Positions 37,729 to 46,724 of a DNA stretch of 64,000 nt are shown here, piece after piece. The notes under the pieces are model-generated. The model was not told the origin of the DNA, ran no database searches, and was given only the letters and a program-made list of their open reading frames with translations. Each line of letters starts with the position of its first letter. The first letter of the stretch is position 1. The translations under genes were made by a program, and so were the position numbers. The stretch is from Pseudonocardia sp. HH130629-09 (GTDB lineage Bacteria; Actinomycetota; Actinomycetes; Mycobacteriales; Pseudonocardiaceae): positions 1,488,001-1,552,000 of the forward strand of contig NZ_CP011868.1 of assembly GCF_001294645.1 (NCBI RefSeq), read 5' to 3'.

Positions 37729-40101
37729 GTGCTCGCCGTCGTGGCCGCTCATCTCGTCCTGGCGCTGTGCCTGCCCGCACTCGCCCGGTACCACCGGCGG
37801 CTGGCGTTCGGCGCAGGCGCCGCGCTGCTCGCCGCCACTCTCGTGTGGACGATGGCGCAGGCCTCGACCGCGCTCTCCGGCGGGGTGACCGACCGCATCG
37901 AGTGGGCCCCCGAGCTGGGGCTGACGCTGAGCCTGCGGATGGACGCGCTCGCGATCGCGATGATCGTGCTCGTCTCCGGCGTCGGAGCGCTGATCATGAT
38001 CTACGCGGCCTGGTACTTCGGGCCGCGCTCCACCGACGCGGCCCGCTCCGCGGCGCTGCTGGTCGCCTTCGCCGGGATGATGCTCGGCCTCGTCCTGGCC
38101 GACGACCTGCTGACCCTCTACGTGTTCTGGGAGCTGACGTCGCTGACGTCGTTCCTGCTCGTCGGGCAGGGCGGCCAGTACCGGGAGAACCGCCGTGCCG
38201 CGGTGCAGGCGCTCGTCGTCACCGTCTTCGGCGGGCTGGCGATGCTGCTCGGGATCGTGCTGCTGGGCCAGCTGGCCGGCACCTACTCGATCCCGGAGAT
38301 CACCGCGGCCGCGACCTCCGGCACGCTCGCCCCCGACAGCCCGGTCGCGCTCTCGGTCTCGCTGGTGCTGATCCTGCTCGGCGCGCTGACCAAGTCCGCG
38401 CAGCTGCCGTTCCACCCGTGGCTGCCGTACGCGATGGCCGCCCCGACGCCGATCTCGGCGTACCTGCACGCGGCGTCGATGGTGAAGGCCGGGGTCGTGC
38501 TCGTCGCGCGGCTCGGGCCCGCGTTCTCGGTGCACCCCGTGTGGTGGGCGCCGGTCATGGTGCTCGGCCTCGCGACGATGGTGCTGGGCGGCTGGCGCGC
38601 GATGCGCCAGACCGACCTCAAGCGGCTGCTGGCCTTCGGCACCGTCTCCCAGCTCGGGTTCCTGATGGTGCTGTTCGGGGCCGGATCGCGGGTCGCCGGC
38701 CTCGCGGGCATCGCGATGCTGCTGGCCCACGGCCTGTTCAAGGCGCCGCTGTTCATGGTGGTCGGCGCGATCGACAAGGCCTGCGGCACCCGCGACCTGC
38801 GCGAGCTGTGCGGGCTCGGGCGCCGCCGTCGCGGGCTCGCCGTGATCGCCGCGCTCGCCGGGCTGTCGATGGCCGGGCTGCCGCCGATGCTCGGCTTCGT
38901 CGGCAAGGAGGCCGCGTTCGAGGCGTTCGTGCTCGAGGGCGGCGTCCGCGGCTGGGTCACCGCGATCGGCCTGGTCCTCGGCTCGCTGCTGACCGTCGCC
39001 TACACCGCACGGTTCCTGTGGGGGGCGTTCTCCACCAAGGGGCTGCACCCCACCGGTGGCGACCCGGTCCCGCTCGGCCTGTCCGGCCCGGCGTGGCTGT
39101 GCGCGCTGACCGGGATCGCGGCCGGGTTCGCCGCGCCGCTGGTCCAGCAGCTCGCCGCCTCCTACGCCGCGTCGCTGCCCCCGGTCGGCGACGCCTACGC
39201 TGCCCGCTACGAGCTGGCCCTGTGGCACACCCCGGGGCTGCCGCTGCTGTTCACCGGGGTCGCGCTGGTCGGCGGACTCCTCCTGCACCGCTACGGGCAG
39301 CCCCTGACCGGGCACCTCTCGGTGCCGCACGTGTCGGCGCAGCGGGGGTACGAGGCCGTCGTGACGGGGCTGGAGCGCTCGGCGATCGCGGTCACCGGCC
39401 GGCTCCAGATCGGGTCGCTGCCGGTCTACCTCGGCTGCATCCTCGCGACCCTGATCGCGCTGCCCGGCCCGGTCATCGCCGTCACCGGGACGTGGCCGAC
39501 CGACCAGGCCCCGTACCACTCGATCATGCAGGTCCCGGTCGGACTGATGGTGATCATCGCGGCGATCGCGCTCTGCCTGGCGCACCGCCGGTTCACCGCG
39601 GTGCTGCTGGTCGGTGCCGTCGGCTACGGCATCGGCGGTCTGTTCGTCATCGACGGCGCCCCCGACCTGGCACTCGCCCAGTTCCTGGTCGAGACGCTCA
39701 CCCTGGTCGCGTTCGTCTTCGTGCTGCGACGCCTGCCCGCCCACTTCGACGAGCCGGACACCGAGCGCCGCGTCCGGGGCCCCAAGGCCGCGGTCGCCGC
39801 GGTCGGCGGCCTGCTCGTCGCCGGGATGGCCGTGATGCTCTCCGGGGCCCGCACCCTGCCGCCCGCCACCACGGAGCCGTTCATCGCGGGCGCACCGGAG
39901 GCCGGCGCGACCAACCTGATCAGCGCGATCCTGGTCGACTTCCGCGCACTCGACACGGTCGGTGAGATCACCGTGCTGCTGATCTGCGCGTCCGGCACCG
40001 CGAGCCTGGTGCTCGCGACCCGGTACGACAAGAGGCAGAACGGCAAGGTCGTGCGCAGCGGCTCGGGATCGCCCAAGCACGAGAAGGAGGTGCTCGGATG
40101 A
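37729..40101 (+). CDS. mrpA: Mrp Na+(cation)/H+ antiporter subunit A, operon 1
   Basis: 790 residues from GTG 37729, chosen because AGGAGG (37718-37723) is 5 nt upstream; GTG 37723 lies inside that box. Mostly membrane helices. The NuoL-like proton-translocating core has VLADDLLTLYVFWELTSLTSFLL, LTKSAQLPFHPWLPYAMAAPTPISAYLHAASMVKAG and LLAFGTVSQLGFLMVL. The C-terminal DUF4040/MbhE-like part is also present (GAPDLALAQFLVETLTLVAFVFVLRRLP; NLISAILVDFRALDTVGEI). First gene of mrpABCDEFG; it overlaps mrpB by 4 nt. The seven-subunit complex exports Na+ or other cations at the expense of the proton gradient. Confidence 0.95.
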   Translation: MLAVVAAHLVLALCLPALARYHRRLAFGAGAALLAATLVWTMAQASTALSGGVTDRIEWAPELGLTLSLRMDALAIAMIVLVSGVGALIMIYAAWYFGPRSTDAARSAALLVAFAGMMLGLVLADDLLTLYVFWELTSLTSFLLVGQGGQYRENRRAAVQALVVTVFGGLAMLLGIVLLGQLAGTYSIPEITAAATSGTLAPDSPVALSVSLVLILLGALTKSAQLPFHPWLPYAMAAPTPISAYLHAASMVKAGVVLVARLGPAFSVHPVWWAPVMVLGLATMVLGGWRAMRQTDLKRLLAFGTVSQLGFLMVLFGAGSRVAGLAGIAMLLAHGLFKAPLFMVVGAIDKACGTRDLRELCGLGRRRRGLAVIAALAGLSMAGLPPMLGFVGKEAAFEAFVLEGGVRGWVTAIGLVLGSLLTVAYTARFLWGAFSTKGLHPTGGDPVPLGLSGPAWLCALTGIAAGFAAPLVQQLAASYAASLPPVGDAYAARYELALWHTPGLPLLFTGVALVGGLLLHRYGQPLTGHLSVPHVSAQRGYEAVVTGLERSAIAVTGRLQIGSLPVYLGCILATLIALPGPVIAVTGTWPTDQAPYHSIMQVPVGLMVIIAAIALCLAHRRFTAVLLVGAVGYGIGGLFVIDGAPDLALAQFLVETLTLVAFVFVLRRLPAHFDEPDTERRVRGPKAAVAAVGGLLVAGMAVMLSGARTLPPATTEPFIAGAPEAGATNLISAILVDFRALDTVGEITVLLICASGTASLVLATRYDKRQNGKVVRSGSGSPKHEKEVLG

Positions 40102-40682
40102 CGACCTCGCAGGAGAAGCCCACGTCCGCGGCCGGGGACGCCGAGAGCTGGGCCCGGATGGACCAGCCCAGCGGCCGATGGATGCTCACCGGCACCTGCC
40201 CGGACGTCCGCGAACGGACCCTGGTGCTGGAGTCCGCGGCCCGGCTGCTGTTCCCCGTGGTGCTGGTGTTCTCGGTGTTCCTGCTGCTGGAGGGCCACTA
40301 CGGTCCCGGCGGCGGGTTCTCCGGCGGCCTGGTCGCCGGGCTCGCGTTCGTGCTGCGCCACATCGCCGGCGGCGATGACAACCTGGGCTCCCGGTTCCGG
40401 ATCCGCCCGCCCGTGCTGGTTGGCACCGGACTGATCATCGCTGTGCTCACCGCGCTGGCCCCGGTGGCCTGGGGCGACCCGGTGCTCGCCTCGGTCAAGT
40501 GGACGGTCACCTTCGGCCCGTTCGGCTACCTCGACATCGTGACCAGCCTGCTGCTGGACGTCGGTGTCTACCTGCTGATCATCGGTGTGGTGCTCGACCT
40601 GCTCCGCTCGCTGGGGTCCGGCATCGCCCGCGACGCCCGCGAGGCCGGCGAGGACCCCCCGCGCGGGAGTGGGGCGGGGTGA
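40098..40682 (+). CDS. mrpB: Mrp antiporter subunit B, operon 1 (MnhB domain)
   Basis: 194 residues from ATG 40098. A polar N-terminus of about 45 residues precedes the MnhB domain: VLESAARLLFPVVLVFSVFLLLEGHYGPGGGFSGGLVAGLAFVLRHIAGG, then GPFGYLDIVTSLLLDVGVYLLIIGVVLDLL. About four membrane helices. The GHYGPGGGF segment is the family signature. ATGA overlap with mrpA and GTGA overlap with mrpC indicate translational coupling. Confidence 0.95.
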   Translation: MTTSQEKPTSAAGDAESWARMDQPSGRWMLTGTCPDVRERTLVLESAARLLFPVVLVFSVFLLLEGHYGPGGGFSGGLVAGLAFVLRHIAGGDDNLGSRFRIRPPVLVGTGLIIAVLTALAPVAWGDPVLASVKWTVTFGPFGYLDIVTSLLLDVGVYLLIIGVVLDLLRSLGSGIARDAREAGEDPPRGSGAG

Positions 40683-41137
40683 ACACCACCATCAACCTGA
40701 GCATGGCGATCGTGCTCGCGGTGCTGTACTCGGTCGGGTTCTACCTGCTGATGCAGCGCTCGCTGATGCGCATCCTGATCGGCATCGTGGTGCTCGGGCA
40801 CGGCGCGAACCTGCTGCTGCAGGTCTCCGGCGGGCCGCCAGGGCGGGCCCCGATCCTCGACGCCGTGCTGCCCGAGCAGATCGCCGACCCGCTCCCGCAG
40901 GCGCTGGCCCTGACGGCCATCGTCATCACCTTCGCCCTGACCACGTTGCTGCTGGCGCTGGGCTACCGCTCCTGGGTGCTCGTCGGCCACGACGAGGTGC
41001 AGGACGACGTGGAGGACCGCCGCATCGCCGCCCGGCACAAGCCCAAGGGCGCGATGGAGGAGGGCACCGCGGACGAGACCGAGGCGGCACCCGAGGACAC
41101 CGCCGACTCCCACGAGCTCGAGGAGGGCCGCCGGTGA
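40679..41137 (+). CDS. mrpC: Mrp antiporter subunit C, operon 1 (NuoK-like)
   Basis: 152 residues from GTG 40679. Three membrane helices related to NuoK: INLSMAIVLAVLYSVGFYLLMQRSLMRILIGIVVLGHGANLLL and PLPQALALTAIVITFALTTLLLALGYR. An acidic cytoplasmic tail (MEEGTADETEAAPEDTADSHELEEG) extends it beyond the usual ~110-125 residues. Overlaps both neighbours by 4 nt. Confidence 0.94.
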   Translation: MNTTINLSMAIVLAVLYSVGFYLLMQRSLMRILIGIVVLGHGANLLLQVSGGPPGRAPILDAVLPEQIADPLPQALALTAIVITFALTTLLLALGYRSWVLVGHDEVQDDVEDRRIAARHKPKGAMEEGTADETEAAPEDTADSHELEEGRR

Positions 41138-42774
41138 CCCCGCTGCAGGCACTGGTCACGCTGCCGGTGCTGCTGCCCATGCTGGGCGCCGCCGCCAGCG
41201 TCGTCGTCAGCCGGCGCGCCTCGGCCCAGCGAGTCATCGGCGTGGTGACCCTGACACTGGTGTGCGTCGTCGGCGGGGTGCTGCTGGTGGCGGCCGACGC
41301 GCAGGGCCCGGTGGTCGCCGAGCTCGGCGGCTGGTCCGCCCCGATGGGCATCGTGCTGGTCGCGGACCGCATGTCGGCGCTGCTGCTGCTGATCTCCACG
41401 CTGGTGACGCTCGCCGTGCTGGTCTACGCGATCGACCAGCGGATCTCCGACTACGGCCGGGAGACGGCGAGCACCACCTTCCACCCGATCTTCCTGCTCC
41501 TGTCGACGGGGGTGTCGCTGGCCTACCTGACCGGTGACCTGTTCACCCTGTTCGTCGCGTTCGAGATCATGCTGGCGTCGAGCTACGTGCTCATCACCCG
41601 GCGGACCTCGGCGTCGCGGATCCGGTCCGGCATGACCTACGTGATCGTGTCGCTGACCTCGTCGCTGCTGTTCCTGACCGCGGTCGGGCTCGTCTACGCC
41701 GCGACCGGCACCGTCAACCTGGCCGACCTGGCCGGGCGGATGGGGGCCCTGCCCGAGGGGCTGCGCGCGGTGCTCGCGCTGGTGCTGATCGTGGTGTTCG
41801 GCATCAAGGCCGCGATCGTGCCGCTGCACTTCTGGCTGCCCGACAGCTACCCGAACGCCCCCGCCCCGGTCACCGCGCTGTTCGCGGGCCTGCTCACCAA
41901 GGTCGGCATCTACGCGCTGCTGCGCACCCAGACGCTGGTCTTCCCACAGGACGGCCCGTCGACGCTGCTGCTGGTGATGGCCGCGGTGACGATGGTGGTG
42001 GGCGCGCTCGGCGCCGTCGCGCAGGACGACCTCAACCGGCTGCTGTCGTTCCTGCTGGTCAGCCACATCGGGTTCATGGTGTTCGGGCTGGCTCTGCACA
42101 CCCCCGACGGCATCGCCGGGACCGGGCTCTACGTCGTCCACCACATCACCGTGCAGGCGACGCTGTTCCTGGTCAGCGGGCTCATCACCCGGCGGACCGG
42201 GACCGTGTCGATCTCCCAGATGGGTGGGCTCGCCCAGCAGGCACCCCACCTGGCCGTGCTGTTCGCGATCCCGGCGATCACCCTGGCCGGGCTGCCCCCG
42301 ACCTCGGGTTTCGTCGCGAAGCTCGCGTTGCTGCAGGCCGGTGCGGGCGCGGGCTTCGCCGGGGAGCTGGTCGCCGCCGTCATCGTGCTGGCGAGCCTGC
42401 TGACCCTCTACGCCGTCGCCCGTGTCTGGGTGCGGGTGTTCTGGGGCGCCCCGAAGGAGCCCCTGGCCGACGACGACCCGAACGACGAGCTGGTCGTCGG
42501 GACCGCACGCAGCGCCCGCGGCATGTACGTCGGCGCGTCCACGCTGGTCGTGGTCAGCGTCGCGATCGCGGTGTTCGCCGGCCCGCTGTCCGGGGTGACG
42601 GCCAGGGCCGGGGTGGACCTGCACGACCGGTCCGGCTACACCGCCGCCGTCCTCGGGCCGGGCGCCGACGCCGGCGGTGACGGGACCATCAGCGCCGGCG
42701 GACGGTCCGGTGACCTCGCCGGGGACACGACCGTGCGGACCGCGGCCGGCGACACCCCGGAGGTGACCCCGTGA
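41134..42774 (+). CDS. mrpD: Mrp antiporter subunit D, operon 1 (NuoN/M-like)
   Basis: 546 residues from GTG 41134. About 14 membrane helices of the proton-antiporter family: FTLFVAFEIMLASSYVLI, GIKAAIVPLHFWLPDSYPNAPAPVTALFAGLLTKVGIYALLR, LSFLLVSHIGFMVFGL, and IPAITLAGLPPTSGFVAKL. The conserved Lys in the first two of these antiporter helices and the Glu in FVAFEIM are the expected ion-path residues. A polar Thr/Gly tail of about 50 residues follows the last helix. ATGA/GTGA-type overlaps on both sides. Confidence 0.95.
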   Translation: MTPLQALVTLPVLLPMLGAAASVVVSRRASAQRVIGVVTLTLVCVVGGVLLVAADAQGPVVAELGGWSAPMGIVLVADRMSALLLLISTLVTLAVLVYAIDQRISDYGRETASTTFHPIFLLLSTGVSLAYLTGDLFTLFVAFEIMLASSYVLITRRTSASRIRSGMTYVIVSLTSSLLFLTAVGLVYAATGTVNLADLAGRMGALPEGLRAVLALVLIVVFGIKAAIVPLHFWLPDSYPNAPAPVTALFAGLLTKVGIYALLRTQTLVFPQDGPSTLLLVMAAVTMVVGALGAVAQDDLNRLLSFLLVSHIGFMVFGLALHTPDGIAGTGLYVVHHITVQATLFLVSGLITRRTGTVSISQMGGLAQQAPHLAVLFAIPAITLAGLPPTSGFVAKLALLQAGAGAGFAGELVAAVIVLASLLTLYAVARVWVRVFWGAPKEPLADDDPNDELVVGTARSARGMYVGASTLVVVSVAIAVFAGPLSGVTARAGVDLHDRSGYTAAVLGPGADAGGDGTISAGGRSGDLAGDTTVRTAAGDTPEVTP

Positions 42775-43517
42775 GCGAGCAGACCCCGAGCCGCGAGCTC
42801 GACGACGCCGCGGTCCCGCCGGAGGCCGTCCGCGACCGCGAGATGAGCGCCGCCGAGGTGGGCGAGCCGGCCGAGCCCGAGCGCACCCCCGCCCGGGTGC
42901 CCCCGCCGGTGCCGGACACCGTCGCGGAGCCGATGGGCGGGTCCGCCCGCGGCGGGAGCGTGCGCCGGCGGATCCCGCAGGTGCTCGCGCTGGCGCTGGT
43001 GTGGGTGCTGCTGTGGGGGAGCGTGTCGGCGGCCGCGATCGTCGGCGGTCTGCTCGTCGGCCTCGCGGTGACGGCGATCTTCCCGCTGCCGCTGCTGCCC
43101 GAGCGGCTCCCGTTCCGGCCGTGGAAGCTGCTGCGGCTGCTGGCGTTCCTGGCCTCGGACCTGGTCGTCTCCGGGATCCGGGTCAGCATGGTGACGCTGC
43201 GGCACGGGCCGCGTGCCCGGTCCGGGATCGTCGGGCTGCCGCTGTGCACCGGCTCGGACCGCACCGCGACGACGATCGTCGCGGCCTGCGCGCTGTCCCC
43301 GGGCAGCTTCACGCTGCAGATCGACCGGGCCCGGCGTCGCTGGTACGTCTACGCACTCGGCCTGCACCGGCCCGGCGCCATCGAACGGCTCCGCCGGGAC
43401 ATGATGCGGCTGCAGATGCGGGTGATCGACGCCGTCGGCAGCCAGGAGGACCGGGACCGGTGTGCCGCCGCCGTCGCCGCGGTCGCCGCTGGGGACACGG
43501 GGAGGAACGACCGGTGA
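42771..43517 (+). CDS. mrpE: Mrp antiporter subunit E, operon 1, with long N-terminal extension
   Basis: 248 residues from GTG 42771. The MNHE domain (about residues 70-230) has ALVWVLLWGSVSAAAIVGGLLVGLAVTAIFPLPLLP, FLASDLVVSGIRVSMVTLRHGP and ACALSPGSFTLQID. The first ~68 residues are a Pro/Glu/Ala-rich cytoplasmic extension absent from the compact copy in operon 2 (134 residues). It overlaps mrpF by 4 nt. Confidence 0.93.
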   Translation: MSEQTPSRELDDAAVPPEAVRDREMSAAEVGEPAEPERTPARVPPPVPDTVAEPMGGSARGGSVRRRIPQVLALALVWVLLWGSVSAAAIVGGLLVGLAVTAIFPLPLLPERLPFRPWKLLRLLAFLASDLVVSGIRVSMVTLRHGPRARSGIVGLPLCTGSDRTATTIVAACALSPGSFTLQIDRARRRWYVYALGLHRPGAIERLRRDMMRLQMRVIDAVGSQEDRDRCAAAVAAVAAGDTGRNDR

Positions 43518-43780
43518 CCGTCGTCCACACGCTGGTACTGATCATGCTGACCGCCGCGGGGGTGCTGACGATGTGGCGGCTCCTGAAGGGCCCCACGACG
43601 CTGGACCGCATCGCGGCGCTGGACGTGTTCGTCGTGCTGATCGTGGCCGCGGCCGCGGTGTACGCGGCGATCTACTCCGACGGGTCGAACATCCCCCTGC
43701 TGGCCGCGGTCGCGCTGATCGCGCTGGTCGGCTCGGCGACGGCGGCCCGCCTGGTCGAACGATGGGAGCGGCACCGCTGA
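43514..43780 (+). CDS. mrpF: Mrp antiporter subunit F, operon 1
   Basis: 88 residues from GTG 43514. Three membrane helices of the MrpF/PhaF family: VHTLVLIMLTAAGVLTMWRLLKGPTTLDRIAALDVFVVLIVAAAAVYA and PLLAAVALIALVGSATAARLVERW. The KGPTTLDRIAALD loop is the family signature. Its stop overlaps the start of mrpG (TGATG). Confidence 0.94.
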   Translation: MTVVHTLVLIMLTAAGVLTMWRLLKGPTTLDRIAALDVFVVLIVAAAAVYAAIYSDGSNIPLLAAVALIALVGSATAARLVERWERHR

Positions 43781-44220
43781 TGGGCCTGCACGACGTGCTC
43801 GACGTGGTCTCCGCCGCACTGATGCTCGCCGGCGGGCTGTCCTGCCTGCTCGGTGCGCTCGGGCTGGTCCGGCTGCCGGACCTGCCCGCCCGGCTGCAGG
43901 CCACCACCAAGCCGCAGACCCTCGGGCTGCTGCTGATCCTGCTGGGCGTCGCGGTCAACCTGGAGTTCGAGAACTCCTCGACGCTGATCCTGGTCGTGCT
44001 GTTCCAGGTGATGACGGCGCCGGTCATCTCGCAGGTGGTCGGGCGCTCGGCCTACCGCAGCGGTGCGATCGACCGGGACGCACTCGTCGTCGACGACCTG
44101 GGGGAGGACATCGACGGCGACGCGCGCGCCCGGGAGGTGCGGACGGTTCAGCCGTCGTCGCCGGAGCCGGGGTCGTCCTCGCGCAGCGTCGACGGGGTCG
44201 ACGGGGCCCCGGACCGGTAG
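43780..44220 (+). CDS. mrpG: Mrp antiporter subunit G, operon 1
   Basis: 146 residues from ATG 43780; ATG 43762 is an in-frame alternative. Three membrane helices with the MrpG signature LGLVRLPDLPARLQATTKPQTLGLLLILLGVAV and LILVVLFQVMTAPVISQVVGRSAYRSG. A hydrophilic tail of about 45 residues runs past the family end, and its last 73 nt overlap the convergent mrpG of operon 2. Confidence 0.93.
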   Translation: MGLHDVLDVVSAALMLAGGLSCLLGALGLVRLPDLPARLQATTKPQTLGLLLILLGVAVNLEFENSSTLILVVLFQVMTAPVISQVVGRSAYRSGAIDRDALVVDDLGEDIDGDARAREVRTVQPSSPEPGSSSRSVDGVDGAPDR

Positions 44221-44528
44221 GCGGCGTGCCCGATCGCGAAGCTGGCGATCGGGATCGTGAACAGCTGCAGCGCCCCGGCCACGCCGAGGGTGAGCAGCAC
44301 CCCCGGCTCGGGCACCAGGATCGCGACCCCGACGAGGATCGCGACGATCCCGAGCCCGGCGGCCTTGGTGACGGCGTTCGTGCGGTTGTAGACGTCGGGC
44401 AGGCGCACCATGCCGACCGCGCCCGCCGCGACGAGCAGGACCCCGGCACCCAGTACGACGCCGCCGATCGCGTTCTGCACGGGCCCGCCGGTGAGCACGG
44501 TCCCCAGGCCAGCGTCGACGCTGCTCAT
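44148..44528 (-). CDS. mrpG: Mrp antiporter subunit G, operon 2
   Basis: 126 residues from ATG 44528. Three membrane helices: AIGGVVLGAGVLLVAAGAVGMVRLPDVYNRTNAVTKAAGLGIVAILVGVAIL and IPIASFAIGHAAYRSG. The MVRLPDVYNRTNA motif is the MrpG signature, clearly divergent from the operon 1 copy. Last gene of the minus-strand operon; its 3' end overlaps the operon 1 mrpG on the other strand. Confidence 0.93.
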   Translation of the reverse strand: MSSVDAGLGTVLTGGPVQNAIGGVVLGAGVLLVAAGAVGMVRLPDVYNRTNAVTKAAGLGIVAILVGVAILVPEPGVLLTLGVAGALQLFTIPIASFAIGHAAYRSGAPSTPSTLREDDPGSGDDG

Positions 44529-44797
44529 CTGCGAGCCCCCTTCTCCGCCCAGATCAGCCGGGCCACGGCGACCGTGGTCAGGAACCCGACCAGCGTCGCG
44601 ACGACGACGAGGTCCAGCATCGCGACCGAGCCCAGGCGCAGCGCCAGCAGCGCGATCAGCCCGACGACGACCACGAAGCCGTAGTCGACGGCCAGCCCGC
44701 GGTCGGTGTCGGTGGGCCCGGCCAGGACCCGCCAGACCGCGACGAGCAGGCCCAGGGCCAGCAGGACGATCCCGGCGTCCAGCAACAGGGTGCTCAC
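44525..44797 (-). CDS. mrpF: Mrp antiporter subunit F, operon 2
   Basis: 90 residues from GTG 44797, with GGAGGAGA upstream. Three helices: LLLDAGIVLLALGLLVAVWRVLAGPTDTDRGLAVDYGFVVVVGLIALLALR and LVVVATLVGFLTTVAVARLIW. The GPTDTDRGLAVD loop corresponds to the operon 1 signature. Overlaps mrpG by 4 nt. Confidence 0.93.
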   Translation of the reverse strand: MSTLLLDAGIVLLALGLLVAVWRVLAGPTDTDRGLAVDYGFVVVVGLIALLALRLGSVAMLDLVVVATLVGFLTTVAVARLIWAEKGARR

Positions 44798-45198
44798 GGG
44801 GTCTCCTCCGGATCGCGGTCGACCACACCCGGGGTGGGGCGGCGCAGGAACGCCAGCAACCGGTCCTCCATCTCGTGCACGCTCGCCCGCAGCTGCTCCG
44901 GGTCGGACGCGTGCATGCCGTGCACGAGCAGCTCCGGGCTGCGCGCGCCGGTGGTCAGGTTCAGGGCGAGGGTGCCGGGGGTGAGGCTGAGCAGGCTCAT
45001 GATCGACGCGATCTCGACCATGCTCCGCGACCGCAGCCGGACCCGGACCACCGCCGGGTCGATGCCGTGCCCGGGAGTGAGGACCTCGCGGAGCACGACG
45101 GCGTTGGCGCGGAGGAACTCGCCGGTGAACCACAGCAGGAACCCCACCGCGGCGCGCAGGCGCCCGCCGCGCCCGGGTGCACGTCGGCGGGTGGTCAC
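44794..45198 (-). CDS. mrpE: Mrp antiporter subunit E, operon 2 (compact)
   Basis: 134 residues from GTG 45198. The MNHE domain is recognisable but short: AAVGFLLWFTGEFLRANAVVLREVLTPGHGIDPAVVRV and SIMSLLSLTPGTLALNL. The two N-terminal membrane helices of typical MrpE are reduced to one, which is common in actinobacterial second copies. Overlaps mrpF and mrpD by 4 nt each. Confidence 0.9.
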   Translation of the reverse strand: MTTRRRAPGRGGRLRAAVGFLLWFTGEFLRANAVVLREVLTPGHGIDPAVVRVRLRSRSMVEIASIMSLLSLTPGTLALNLTTGARSPELLVHGMHASDPEQLRASVHEMEDRLLAFLRRPTPGVVDRDPEETP

Positions 45199-46724
45199 GG
45201 CGCCCCCACCGCCCCGACGTAGGCGGTGGTGTCGGCGAGACCCTGCCCGGCGACCGTCGAGAGCGCCAGCAGCGGCTCCGCCCACAGCCCGAGCAGCAGC
45301 GACAGCGCCCCCAGCGCCAGCGCCGGGACCACCGCGCGGACCGGGACCGCCACGGCGACCACGGTGCCCGCGCCACCCCCGGGGGCCGGTGCGGGGGTCT
45401 CGCCGCCCCAGAACTCGCCGTTCCAGATCTTGAGCATCGACAGCAGGGTGACCACGCTGACCGCGACGGCGACGATCGCCGCGGTGACCGTGCCGGCCTC
45501 GACCGCGCCGAGCACCAGGGCGAACTTCGCGACGAATCCGGACAGCGGCGGGATCCCGGCCAGGCTCAGCGCCGACACCGCGAACGCGACGGCGGTCGCC
45601 GGGTTGCGGGAGGCGAGCCCACCGAGCCGGGACAGCGTGTCGGTGCCGGCGTACTGCTCGACGGCACCGGCGACCATCAGCAGCGCCGCCTTGACCAGCA
45701 CGTACTGCACCAGGAAGTAGATCGCGGCGGCCAACCCGGCCGGGGTGGAGATCGCCAGGCCGAGCACGATGTAGCCGATCTGGCTGACCATGTGGAAGGT
45801 CAGGATCCGGCGCATTCCGCCGGCGCCGACCGCGCCGAGCACCCCGACGACCATCGTCAGCAGCGCTGCCACCAGGACGACCGGCAGGAAGCGCGGGTCG
45901 CCGTCGTAGACGACCGCGTAGATTCGGAACAGCGCGTACACGCCGACCTTGGTCAGCAGCCCGGAGAACAGCACGGTGACCGCGGCCGGCGCGGCGGTGT
46001 AGGCCCGCGGCAGCCAGTTGTGCAGCGGCACCAGCGCGGCCTTCACCGAGAGCGCCAGCAGGATCACCGCGGTCGCCGCGGCCAGTGCCGGGTCGGTCAC
46101 GGCGCGCCCGGCGAGGTCACCGAGCTGCACGGTCCCGGCGACGCCGTAGACCAGGCCGAGCCCGGCGAGGAACACCGTCGAGGCCAGGAGGTTCACCGTC
46201 AGGTACAGCCGCGACGCCGCGATCCGCTCCGGGCCACGTCCGGTCGCGATGAGCACGTAGCTGGGTACGAGCATGACCTCGACGAACACGAACAGGCTGA
46301 ACAGGTCCGCGGTGAGGTAGGCGCCGTGCACCCCGGCGAGCAGCAGCAGCGACTGCGGCAGGAACGCCCGGTCGGTGTCGGAGCCGGTGACCGCGGCGAA
46401 GGCCAGGCAGGCGATCCCCAACACCCCGGTGACGGTCAGCATGATCGTGCCGAACGCGTCGGCGGCCAGCGGGATCGCGATGCCCGCGGGCCAGTTCCCG
46501 AGCCGTTGCACGATCACCGCGCCGTCCGTGGTGGCGGCCAGGAGGACCGCCGACACCGCCGTCGACACCACGAGCGCGGTGAACGCGACCACCCGCCGCG
46601 CCGTCATCGGCAGCAGGAACGGTCCGCCCCCGCCCGGCGGGCGCGCGGTGAGCAGGATCAGCAGGCCCGCCGCGGCGAGCGGGACCAGGATCGGTACGAC
46701 GACGAGCGCCTCGAGACCGGTCAC
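45195..46724 (-). CDS. mrpD: Mrp antiporter subunit D, operon 2
   Basis: 509 residues from GTG 46724. Proton-antiporter helices: LFSLFVFVEVMLVPSYVLIATG, LSVKAALVPLHNWLPRAYTAAPAAVTVLFSGLLTKVGVYALFR, ILTFHMVSQIGYIVLGLAI and LSLAGIPPLSGFVAKFALV. The key Glu (FVFVEVM) and Lys residues are retained. Moderate similarity to the operon 1 copy shows an old paralogy, not a recent duplication. Overlaps neighbours by 4 nt. Confidence 0.95.
   Translation of the reverse strand: MTGLEALVVVPILVPLAAAGLLILLTARPPGGGGPFLLPMTARRVVAFTALVVSTAVSAVLLAATTDGAVIVQRLGNWPAGIAIPLAADAFGTIMLTVTGVLGIACLAFAAVTGSDTDRAFLPQSLLLLAGVHGAYLTADLFSLFVFVEVMLVPSYVLIATGRGPERIAASRLYLTVNLLASTVFLAGLGLVYGVAGTVQLGDLAGRAVTDPALAAATAVILLALSVKAALVPLHNWLPRAYTAAPAAVTVLFSGLLTKVGVYALFRIYAVVYDGDPRFLPVVLVAALLTMVVGVLGAVGAGGMRRILTFHMVSQIGYIVLGLAISTPAGLAAAIYFLVQYVLVKAALLMVAGAVEQYAGTDTLSRLGGLASRNPATAVAFAVSALSLAGIPPLSGFVAKFALVLGAVEAGTVTAAIVAVAVSVVTLLSMLKIWNGEFWGGETPAPAPGGGAGTVVAVAVPVRAVVPALALGALSLLLGLWAEPLLALSTVAGQGLADTTAYVGAVGAP

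Noticed and set aside
37171..40080. A 969-codon open frame opposite mrpA of operon 1
   Set aside because: Antisense shadow rich in Gln/Arg/His with no family likeness.
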